From NCBI GenBank assembly GCA_023213395.1, contig CM041465.1, positions 137,895,741 through 137,959,740 of the forward strand: a stretch of DNA of 64,000 bases. The letters run 5' to 3'. This stretch comes from Cycas panzhihuaensis. Taxonomy: Eukaryota > Cycadophyta. Numbering within the stretch: position 1 is the stretch's first letter; every line of letters starts with the position of its first letter. Of this stretch, positions 36,461-46,816 are shown piece after piece. Under the pieces are notes generated by a model. The model ran no database searches and was not told the DNA's origin. It saw only the letters and a list, made by a program, of their open reading frames with translations. A program made the position numbers and the translations under genes.

Positions 36461-39010
36461 TGTTTCCCAGCTACTGGGAATGGACTCGAGACATATCGAC
36501 GCAAGTTTGTTTAGGTATATTTTCTCACTTTTCTTGCCTATGCTTGATTGAGGTTATTTAGAGTAGGTTGCTTGACATATGCCTGCCTGCACACATTGCT
36601 TTTCTACTTGCTCATAATGCATGCCTACCAAGACACCCTTAACCTATGACGACTCACGCTAGGTGTTCCTCAAATAATGCTACACCTCAGATGGTGCCTG
36701 ACCACCCACGGTGTCTCCACGATCTCCTGGGATGTTCCCGTCAGTCTTATTTGCTCTCGTTATGACATGTCGCTTATGCTGCAGTCCTTCCTAAGTCTGA
36801 TTTTATCCTTAGTTAGGACTCTTTGCATTATTTTGGGTACTTGCCCACTGCTTGGGCATCCCCTTAGCTGCTCTAGCTCATGTTTAGCCGTTGTTTTTGC
36901 CTCAAAACCTGGTATTTCTGCTCATTTTTCTCTTTTTTTAATTCCAGGCTAATACCGCGATAAACTTAGCGATACCACAGAATTTGCAACGGTACTGCAG
37001 AGTTTGCCGCGGTATGACTGTTTGAAATTTAAAAAAGAGAACCACGCGATAGTTTCCACTTTTTTCGTGAAACTACCACGTGGCATTGTTCGATTGGAGA
37101 TGCCCTGACATCCCCAATGTTCACCTGCTGTGAACAGGGGATAAAGGGTATTTTACCCCCCATTTTTGGGAACCTTTTGCCTATTTTTCAAACTTCTAAG
37201 AAGAATTTCTAACCTCTGCACAAGAAAAACACACAGAAATAGAAAACTTCATACACAACAACTAGAGAAGGTGAAGTGAGCTACCATCAGCTGGATTTTG
37301 CAGGGCCATTGCTGCCCCCTACTGCTCTCCATAGCCAGCTCCATTCTTCTTGCAGGTGCTCAAGGATTCAAGAGTCTTCTTCACCCAAAAAGCTGTTTCA
37401 AGGGTCAACTCCAAAGCTCCAAACTTGCAAGGAGCTTCCTTCATCCATACCCTTGCAAGAACTGCTCATAACCAGCCTCTGTTTGTTATCTGTTGCTGCT
37501 ATTCCAAGTGGCAAAGTACATGCTTAATCTCCCAGACAAGGTACTTCTTGGTTTTTACTTGTAACTTCTTGGTTTTTACTTATAGCTTCTTGGTTTTGCA
37601 ACCCTCTTATTTTTACTAGTAAGCAGTTCATTTCCTTCTTTTTTTTTACTGTTTTTCTTATTTCTTCGCCCCTAAATGAATGTGACCCTAGCTAGCCACA
37701 GCTCTTCCACAGTGTTGTTCTAGACTAGAAGTACTTTCCCAGTTTTTTCCTTGGAGCCCCTCCATTTTCTCTAAGCTCTCCTTCACTCTTTCCTTAGTTA
37801 GCCGGCAAGGGGGCGTATACACGAGGATTCGAGGGAGGTAGGCGGGGTTTCGTCCCCCATTGCTGTCCTTCTCCCCAAGGGTTCCGTCCCTTGTCCTCTT
37901 CCCCTTGCCATCCACGCTTTCCTAAGGAACAGGCTAAGGAAGTTTAAGGGATTTAGTCAGGGCATTCCGATTGGTCTAAGATACCCGTCCCCATCTCATT
38001 GCCAACTAGTGTTTCCTTCTCGAACTCTGTGGAGTCCTCCTGTGGGTGAGTTAGCCATCCTGAGGCTATACTCAGTTCCGTTTCGCATATTTTATGGTGC
38101 ATGGTGGTGTGAGTGTTTCTCATATGCTTTTATTTCGTTTTGCTGCATTCTGATGCATAGTTTAGATCTTAGTTTCAGTTGATTTTAGTTCATACATATA
38201 CATATATCTCTTGGTGTATCTTACAGCCTCTCTTCCAAGAGGAAAGTGTCTTTCTTACTTGTTTGCAGGATCGCGCATGGGTGGAGTGATACGTGGGATG
38301 AGCCCATTGCTGGTTAGCCCCCCGCATGGTACTTCCCTTTCTTAGTTTCAAGCTTCTTTTCTGTTTCTTTCATTTCATCTAGTTTTGCATGCTCAAGGGG
38401 AGGTAAATGAACCCCTCTACCACCGCCGACCAGCATTGCATGCATGGAGAAAGAAGAAAGAAAGAGCGGGACTTAGAGAGACAAGCCGTACCTCCACTCA
38501 AATGCCGGATCCAGGTATTCCCCTCGCTTCCCGCGTGTTTCCTTTTGCGCTGCTTTCCTTTTCATGCATTTGTTTAAATAGATAGGAAATGATAAAAGAA
38601 CATAAAGGATAAAAGGGGAAAACATTCATCTTCTTGCATTATTTCCTGCTTTATATAGCACAGCATAGATAGCCCATTTGCCTCGTACCCGAGCCACCCT
38701 TCCATCGCACCTTCCACCACACCTACTTGTACATTGGTTTAGTTGCCCCCCTCCTCATTGCCTTCTCATTGCCTTGAGAAGACGCAACGCGCAAGGCGTT
38801 TCCCTCTCCTTCCCGGCCATCCGAAGGGTAGGAAGGCCTTATTTTTGCACGGTTACTTGGAAGCAACCAGGCACCTTGTAGTCCCAAACCTGCACTCCGG
38901 CGCACAGATGTCCTGCGAGGTGAGGTCCTCGCTGCCTAGCTTAGTTAGCATAGTGCATTGTTATATCTTCTTGCTAGACGTAGGATCACTACCCCGTAGC
39001 AAGCATTTCA
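36461..39010 (+). repeat. 5' LTR of Gypsy-B
   Basis: It starts TGTTTCCCAG and ends GCATTTCA. The first 20 bases contain a perfect 7-bp hairpin (TTCCCAG, loop CTA, CTGGGAA; 36464-36480), repeated in the 3' LTR. A 21-bp unit (ACTTCTTGGTTTTTACTTGTA) repeats nearly three times at 37543-37600. A TTTATATAGC box near 38650, conserved at 52936, is a possible TATA element. Open frames inside the LTR have no domain and differ between LTR copies. Confidence 0.92.
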
Positions 39011-39011
39011 C

Positions 39012-39030
39012 TGGCGACCATACTGGGGAC
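39012..39030 (+). other. Primer binding site of Gypsy-B
   Basis: TGGCGACCATACTGGGGAC, one base after the LTR. The TGGCGAC and CTGGGGA parts agree with the Arg-tRNA primer site known from Ogre/Tat-type elements (from memory). Confidence 0.78.
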
Positions 39031-39283
39031 TGCCAGTAAGTGAGCTAAATTCGCTCATCTCTTTCGTTGGTGTTCTTGCCTCTAGGTAGTTTCTCATTCT
39101 GTGTTTTCATTTGGGCAACCCCCAATGTGCTTGCGTCATTTTCCTTCTTCTCTTTTCTATTTCTTCTAACAACACTCGTAAAAGCATTACATGCGATGTT
39201 TCTCGCGTCGCCTGCGAGGTTTGCCACCGTTATTAGAAGACCAATCGCCTCGGTCCCTTCTGTCGTCGAACCCTGATTCGACA

Positions 39284-41671
39284 ATGGAAGGTTACCCGTC
39301 CGATTGGGCTTCCCATACTATGGCTTCGGGAACTCAAGAGTTCCCCGCATCTATTCCGGAATCCACCCATGAGGGCGATGATTCCATCTACTATCCTGAT
39401 GACCAATTCCATCCCGATGACTTTCATCCTTCCGCTCATGCAGCGGTAGATTCGGTGCCTCACGAGACTCACCACCCTACTGGTGAGCCTTACGAGGAGC
39501 ATCCTGAGGGATCCCCTACTTTCGAGATCCCGTCGACTTCGTATGGCTACGAGGATACCCCTCCTGCCAACGTAGTCGAGGCGATTAGCGAGTACTTCTG
39601 AACAACTTGCCGCCAACTGCACCCTAGATGGTTTGAAGAAGTGTTACACAATGTAGCATCTTCCTCATCCATCCCTGCGCCTTCTACCGCGATTAATGCT
39701 TCTGATCACAAGACACTGCCCCACGCCGCCTACTCCCGCCTCCTAGGGCAAGCGTTGCGCTGCCTGTTTCTAGCCATGGTCCTACTTCTTCAGGACCCGT
39801 TCGTGGCATGTCCTTTCCCAACTTGGGGTCAGCATGCCGCTCCCGAGTCAAACGCATGCGCCGCCTTCGAATGTGGCACACGCGTTCCCTAGTAGGCCTC
39901 GAGGTCCTACTAGCGCTATCGCCGTTAACTATGTAGGACCCACTCCTACATACATTCAAAGCTCTGTTGGTGGTCCTTCCCTTTACGTGCCCCCAGGTTA
40001 CACCTCTCAACCTTGGGGGCAAGCTAGGGGAAACCATCTTCCTGTTTATGGGGTGGACCCATTGCACCCATATGGAGTTGCGCCACCTACGGGTGGCCCA
40101 TATGGGCAAAACTGGGTCCCTCACCTTTTGTTTCCATCGTCTAGCGCAACTCCCGTTGGTGCATCATCAAAAGGGAGCATACCTCCTTTCCAGAGCGTTT
40201 ACCCGCAACCCCCTTTTCAACAAAGGGCGTTTCCCCAAGGAGGGATGGGTTTACCACCCCCGTCCATTCCTTTGTCGGTCATCGATCCATTAGCCCAAGT
40301 GAGGACACGTCCTTTCATGGACTATAGGTCGATGCCATTGTCTGTTGAGGCACTTAGGACTAACCTGCCGCCTCACCCTCCTGAAGTTCCCAAATTCGAC
40401 GGGACTTCGTCGCAAGACCCAACCGAGCATGTATGCAGTTTCTCTATGGCGTGCATCGATTATTGGGCTTACGGCCATATCCTTATGAAGCTATTTCCAC
40501 AGTCCTTGTAGGGCGATGCCCTCAAGTGGTTTTACCGCCTTCCTACTCATTCGATCTCTTCGTTCCAGCAATTGGTGGACGAGTTCGTCAACTATTTTGA
40601 CGTAGCCCGCCCATTCGAAAGTGGAATGAAGGTGCTTCTGTCACTTAAACAAGGTCACGATGAGATGAATCGTGACTTTGTGTGACGCTTTCATGATCTT
40701 CTTCACTCTACCAAGGCCACGTTGCTTGAGGAGTTGAAGTGAGATCTCTTCGTCAATGCACTTTTCCCTGAAGTGCATGTGGAAGTCCTCAAGATGGGGG
40801 CAACTACATGTGACTCCGTGATTACGAGGTGCTTGGCATTGGAGGCCATTGAGATCCAAGCTGGACTCAAGAAACCTCCTAAGCCCTCGCAACGTCACGA
40901 GGCACCTCCTCCAGTGAAGGAAACCAAACCTTCGCAGCCCGCTAGGTCCACCTCTCATCCGACTGAGAGGACCCTAGATCCTCTTACTTATGTTATTCGC
41001 TCATTTGAGCGCACGATGAAGGAGCTAAAACTTTGGCCTCTTGCATCGCCAACCTCCCATAAACCTGTTTAGTAAGCTTGTCATGCGATGCCCCCAAAGG
41101 GGGTAACACCCAGCCTTCTCAAGCAAAGAGGACCGATCCTCCCCTTGAGAAGAGGTGGTGCTCCATCCACGGGGAGTGTTTCCATGATGATTCGCATTGC
41201 CGGGCACAGTACCCTCGTGACGCCCCGCTGCGCGATTCGTCCCCTAGGCGGGCATCGAGGCCTAACCTCAACCAACCTGTTCATAGGGACCCGTTCCCCA
41301 AGCATGGGGAACGTGGTTGGGATGTTCAGCAAAGGAACAATCAGAATCGGGATAGGTCTCCCGATTCTTGCCCTTCGCATGGTAGAGGGAAGGGTGTGCG
41401 AAGGTCACCTTCCCCTTCGCGGTCACCTGACCGCTGTGCTCCATCACCTTCGCAGTCCCATAACAAGGGAAAGAAGGTGATCCAAATGCTCGAGACCACT
41501 CCTCTTTATGCGTTGACCTGGTCTCAAGCCACGAAGGAGGCAACAGGTGCCTTCGCGTCTACCTCGCAACTCGATCCCCCTCCGGAGGCTATTCCTCTAG
41601 AGATTCCTGCACTTCCCAAGAGCATTCCCATCTACCTCGGTCGATTCGACTTTAGGAGAGCCCTTACCTAA
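39284..41671 (+). pseudogene. Gypsy-B gag
   Basis: The likely start is the ATG at 39284 (MEGYPSDWASHTMASGTQ), a Pro/Glu/Ser-rich N-terminus open to 39601. A Pro/Gly-rich region follows in another frame (39834-40500). The capsid core spans 40390-40760 (PEVPKFDGTSSQDPTEHVC, DALKWFYRLPTHSISSF, VDEFVNYFDVARPF, HDEMNRDFV). A CX2HX4HX4C knuckle (CSIHGECFHDDSHC) lies near 41160-41200; this C-H-H-C variant is usual in plant gypsy. Stops (e.g. at 40509 and 40683) and frameshifts break it. Confidence 0.85.
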
Positions 41672-43047
41672 CCCACAAGGAGGGGTAAGCCCTTCTCCGT
41701 AGTCGAAGAGATTCTTACTGTGGTTGCCGGGATGTCCATCATGGACGTCTTGAGAAGTTGCCCCGAGCAACGAGCGCTCCTCTTGGAAGCTTTAGGATCG
41801 AATGACACGTCCGTTCATGCCTTGGGCACAACCCAAAGCTGCGAACCTGTTATCTCCTTCGATCCCAGAGACCTTCCCGCATCTAGTGGAAGGGAACGCC
41901 AATGGAACTTCCCTTTCACCATTACCATAGATACTCCCAATTGTACCTTGTGAAGAACTGTCGTGGACAACAGTTCTTCCATCAATGCCATGCCTTTGCG
42001 CATTATGTAAAAGCTTGGCGTTTCTGCCTCGGAACCCGTTCCATGGCGCTGTCAGGGTTATGACGGTAACGAGAAGACTCCCTTAGGATCTATCTCGATA
42101 CCCCTTACCCTCAAGGACAAGACTGTCGTTACCGACATCATAGTTCTCGATGTTGATGTTGATTACAACTTGCTTCTAGGTCGACCATGGCTTGACCAAA
42201 TGGGAGCCGTGTGTTCCACCCGTTGGGGGCAACTTAAATTTGTCCATAATGGGCAAATGAAAGTTGTCTCCCGCGAGCGATCGCTCGCCAAACAAGCTAG
42301 GCCTTCCGCCCTAGCAAGCCATGGCCATGCGAAGGGAAACAAACGCCCTTCCGACCATGCCTCGGCTTGCTCCATTGGAATCCCCGATTCCTCTTACCGA
42401 GAAGAAGATCCCACACCTTCTTCTCCTGGTTTGACGCGCTTTGCCCCCATTGGTGTTGGGAGCTATGGGTATCTCATCGTGTTTGACGACGACGGGTCCC
42501 ATAGCGAGGATGAGGACCATCCTCACCCAGTTTCGCTTCTCTGCACTAGTGCGGGGCATCCTCCTAGTCCTAGGTTTCCTCCTATGACCCCTTTTGTTGT
42601 ACAGCCTGGTTATTTTCACATGTCGCATGACATTGCGCATGTTGATCATCACACCCCTAGCTCTTCCATCCCATCGCCTTCTGTAGGTGATGATGTTGAG
42701 AGTTTCCCTCTTGCTTTTTACGAGGGACCTCTCCTTGACTCTCCTTCAGAGTCTCTTAGGGATGATGGGCAGTTTTCAGGCCATACCGGTCCTATCGCTC
42801 CCACACTATCCCGCGCCTCGTCCATTCAAATTAGGTCATCCATGGGGTGGACTACTTCGAAGATGATGAGGCTTTGCTGGAACACTTAGTTGGTTCCACG
42901 CCGAGTTTGCCTCCTGGTCACCACAAGCTTGGCCACTAGAAGGTCTTAGCGATTGGGTCCACATTAGCTGACCCAATCCCCTCTTCCGTTTCGTCCCTTC
43001 CGGTTGATCTTACCCCCCTCCATTTCAAGGAGGGGAATGCCATATGC
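41672..43047 (+). pseudogene. Gypsy-B protease and linker
   Basis: Upstream text VVAGMSIMDVLRSCPEQR leads to the active-site region near 41960 (VVDNSSSINAMPL: the usual D-x-G is D-N-S) and the C-terminal hallmark DYNLLLGRPWLDQMGAVC at 42160-42210. An acidic, Pro/Ser-rich linker without domain (about 42300-42890) then leads to RT. The protease would cut Gag-Pol; a stop after NCTL and the altered triad make this copy inactive. Confidence 0.78.
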
Positions 43048-44056
43048 ATGGGGGCAACTCAGGACATAGTCCTTGCCCTGGATAAGGTCATCAAGGTAGG
43101 CGCAGAATGTACTCCTGATGAAGTGAGGGAATACTCCCTCCTATTCTGGGAATTCTGTGATGTATTCGTGTGGGATTACTCGGACATGAAGGGCATTGAC
43201 CCCTCCATCATCATGCACAACTTTATGACCTTTCCTGACGCTTGCCATGCGTCGGTTAACGTCCTTTCACCTGAAGCTTTCAGCTGCCATTAAGATGGAA
43301 GTTGAGAAGCTTCTGGACGCAGGACTCATTTCTTCCATCGATTACCCTAAGTGGGTATCGAATATCGTTCCGGTTGCTAAGAAGAACGGGACCATTCGTA
43401 TTTGTGTCAATTTTCGCGACATAAACAACGCTTGCCCTAAGGACAACTTCCCTCTTCCCTTTATTGATCAAATAATCGATCGTACGACTAGATTCGAAGT
43501 TATGTCCTTGATTGACGGCTTCTCCAGCTACAACCAGATTCAGATTTCTCCTGAAGACCGCCATAAGACGGCCTTCACTACACCATGGGGTACTTTCACC
43601 TACAAGGCGATGCCCTTTGGTCTTAAGAATGCAGGGGCTACTTATTAAAGAGCCATACATTTTATCTTTCATGACCTCATCAACAATACGTTGGAGGTCT
43701 TCATGGACGATATGATGGGCCTTTTGCGTACCAGAGCCCATCATCCTTCCAACTTGCACGCCATCTTCGCAAGATGCCGCAAGTATCACATTAGTCTAAA
43801 CCCGCTGAAATGCGTGTTTGCCGTCACTTCAGGCAAACTCTTGCTCTCATGTCCCAAAGAAGGAATCCAAATCGATCCGGAGAAGGTCAAGGCAATCCTT
43901 GACATGCCGCCGCTTAGGACCCAACGACAAATTAAGTTGTTTCTAGGCAGGTTCAGTTTTTTTAGGCATTTTTTGGCAAATTTCTCCATAAATGCTAAGC
44001 CTCTTATGAGCCTATTAAAGAAAGGAGCCCCTTTTGTCTGGTCGAACAAGACCTAA
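43048..44056 (+). pseudogene. Gypsy-B reverse transcriptase
   Basis: Blocks in order: CDVFVWDYSDMKGIDPSIIM, then a frameshift, LLDAGLISSIDYPKWVSNIV, PVAKKNGTIRICVNFRDINN, DGFSSYNQIQI, TTPWGTFTYKAMPFGLKNAG, and the active site FMDD at 43700-43711 (family Y/F-x-D-D; both Asp present). The thumb shows FGRF-like LFLGRFSFFRHF. A TAA follows NAGATY at about 43647, most simply a CAA-to-TAA change. RT copies the element RNA into cDNA. Confidence 0.9.
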
Positions 44057-44098
44057 AAGGCCTTCGTAGGGCTCAAGGAAGCTCTCGTTTCCGCCCCT

Positions 44099-44632
44099 AT
44101 GCTGGCGCCTCCTCGCTTTGATAGGCCCTTCATCCTATACACCTCGGCAACCGAGGAATCCCTGGGCACAATGCTCGCACAGGAGGATGATTCGGGAACC
44201 AAGAGGGCCATTTATTTCATCAGCCGCACTCTCGTTGCCGCTGAATTAAACTATCCTTCTACCGAAAAGGAATGCCTCTCCTTGGTCCATACGACCAAGA
44301 AGTTTAGGCATTACTTACTCGGCAATACAACCAAGGTGATCGTCCAATCCGATCCCTTATGTTACTTGCTTACCCGTTCAGATTTGACAGGTAGGGCGGG
44401 TCGTTGGGCCGTCCTGCTTCAAGAATTTAACTTGCAAGTTATTAACAGAAAGTCAAAGAAAGGAATGATAGTAGTGGAGCAATTAGCCGATGCTGCCATT
44501 CCCAATGTGACCGGCATTCCTATTGACGACTCTTTCCTAGACGAGTCTATCATGACCATCCGTGATGCTTCTCCTCACCCACTCGCCGACAGCGAGTGGT
44601 ATGGTGACATTGTGCGATATCTGACTCAGTAA
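44099..44632 (+). pseudogene. Gypsy-B native RNase H
   Basis: Open for 177 codons: LYTSATEESLGTMLAQEDDS, RAIYFISRTL, AELNYPSTEKECLSLVHTTK, KFRHYLLGN, SDPLCYLLTR. The first catalytic Asp expected in the D-A-S box is replaced (T-S-A), while the Glu of E-K-E and the Asp of S-D-P remain. In Tat elements the native RNase H is known to degenerate where a second RNase H is present, which fits the archaeal-type copy at 49965. Confidence 0.85.
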
Positions 44633-45841
44633 GAGTATCACCCTGAAGCCAGTAACAAAGTTAGGTCGCGTATCTGTGCCACTACTAGGCAATACTTCCT
44701 CATAGATGAAGCGTTATACAAGAGATCTTTCGATGGGATCCTGCTTCGCTGTGTCGCTCCTGACGAAGCGGACCAAATACTCTGCGAATGCCACCATGGC
44801 ATTTGTGGGGGCCACTTTGGGGGCCAATCCATGGCCCAAAGGATCCTCTGCATGGGCTATTACTGGCCGTCCTTATTCAAGGATGCCCACGCTTGTGCCC
44901 TTAGATGTCGGCGTTGTCAGGAGCATGCCAATGTCTCCCACATACCTTCCGAGGCATTGCACCTTATCGTGTCTCCGTGGCCCTTTTCTCAATGGGGTTT
45001 AGACCTCATTGGGGCTATATCACCGCCATCTTCCACACAACATAAATAGATCGTAACCGCTACTGAGTACTTCACTAAATGGGCAGAGGCAATCCCCCTG
45101 TCCACTACCCCTGGCAAGATGATAACTACCTTCGTCTACCAGCATATTATCTGTTGTTTTAGAATTCTAGACGTCCTAATCACGAATAATGGAACTTCCT
45201 TCTGTAATAAGGAAATGGATGAATTGTGCGAGAGATTCAAGATCTCGCATAAGACGTCATCCCCTTATTACCCCCAAGCAAACGGGCAAGTTGAATCTTT
45301 TAACAAGACGCTCGTCGGCATCTTAAAGAAAACCGTCGCCCAGTCTCAAAGAGACTGGCATATCCAACTCCCTTCCGTCCTATGGGCTTATCGTACTTCC
45401 ATCCGTATGGCTACCGGAATGACCCCATTCTTGTTAGTCTACGGAATCGAGGCGATACTCCCATTGGAAGTGGAGATCCCCTCTCTTCGGGTTTCCCTTC
45501 GAGGCCTCATTGATGAGGAGTCTATTCACCAGGCTCACCTCCTAGACCTCGAAGTCCTGGATGAGAGACGCTTAATGGCTTATCAAGCGAACCTCGCTTC
45601 AAAAGCCCGCTTGCAAAGGACACACGACAAACGTCTTCGTGCTCGTCCTTTGTGTCCCGGGGATCATGTCCTCAAATTGGAGTATCTTTACGATCGCTTG
45701 GCCAAATTCGGGCCCAAATGGGTAGGCCCCTTCATCGTTCTCAAAAGCCTCGATAATGGCGTATACAAGATCGCCACCTTAGATGGCTTGGAATTTGAGA
45801 AAGCAGTCAATAGAAAGTTCCTTAAGAAATTTTACGTGTGA
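44633..45841 (+). pseudogene. Gypsy-B integrase
   Basis: The H-H-C-C zinc domain (ECHHGICGGHF ... CRRCQEHANVS) lies at about 44780-44940. The core gives GLDLIGA (first Asp), ITNNGTSF (second Asp is Asn) and NGQVESFNKTL (Glu kept). It is open from 45119 to the terminal FLKKFYV stop at 45841. The GPY/F motif is KWVGPFIV. A TAG near 45047 interrupts it. No chromodomain is present. Confidence 0.9.
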
Positions 45842-45865
45842 TCTTTCCGTTCCTTTTTCCGCCAT

Positions 45866-46205
45866 GCTCCGAAACGTGCCTAAACTACCATTTTAAATTA
45901 TTCCCATTCCTCCCAACCATGGGTTGAATGGCAATTTAAGATGGATTCTTGCTCCGAAACGAGCCCAAACTACCATTTTAAATTGTTCCCATTCCTCCCA
46001 ACCACAGGTTGAATGGCAATTTAAGATGGATTCTTGCTCCGAAATGAGCCTAAACTACCATTTTAAATTGTTCCCATTCCTCCCAGCCACAGGTTGAATG
46101 GCAATTTAAGATGGATTCTTACTCCGAAACGAGCCTAAACTACCATTTTAAATTGTTCCCATTCCTCCCAACCATAGGTTGAATGACAATTTAAGGTGGA
46201 TTTTC
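45866..46205. repeat. Four tandem 85-bp units with internal stem
   Basis: Units start at 45866, 45951, 46036 and 46121 with exact 85-bp spacing and few differences. Within each, CCATTTTAAATTG...CCATTC can pair with GAATGGCAATTTAAGATGG around a short loop. The array sits 25 bases after the integrase stop. The related Gypsy-C has one unit (62156-62236). Confidence 0.93.
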
Positions 46206-46816
46206 GGTTCTTCTTTCGGTTCCTCCCACGGAACCCGCATTCCCGTGTGCTCTCGGGAACCTTTGTCCTCCTATTTGGGCATCCCCCGACTAGGACGACG
46301 CTGTGGAGTATCGTCACTCCTCTCTCGTGCCTGCCATTCCCTTTGCATATTCCGCTATGCTCCCCTATGGATGTGCATGTCACTCTATTTCTAACCTCAC
46401 ACCTCTCGATCACCTCTGCTTACGGTGGATGTGTGTGCTCCTGTTAGACATATAGCCATACATGGAAGGAAACACATGCATATTTACAACAAAACTCTTA
46501 CAACAAAGTATATCAACAAAATATTTACATATTTACATATTTACACATTTGCAACATTTACAACATACAAAAAATCATTCATTTACAAAAGTAAATCATA
46601 CATGTTATCTCTATCATACATGATACACACTATTTCATGTCAAAATGGGGTTCTAATTACCCCGTATGTATATATATATCAAAATGTCATAGTACATCAT
46701 GCATGTGGGAAGCCGGGATCCTTGCAGGGGGGGTACAATCATATGAACCTACATATGACCCCCTGGAGGCCCGCGCTTTCTCGTCAAAACTATATGTACA
46801 TCCTATCTACTACTCA

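Noticed and set aside
37276-38905. Several open frames inside the Gypsy-B 5' LTR
   Set aside because: They are not kept between the two LTRs or in Gypsy-C and contain no domain.
41081-41543. Minus-strand frames over Gypsy-B gag
   Set aside because: Basic, low-complexity mirror images of the gag frame that holds the capsid core and zinc knuckle.
43280-43789. Minus-strand 169-codon frame over Gypsy-B RT
   Set aside because: The plus strand encodes unmistakable RT blocks here; the antisense frame has no family wording.
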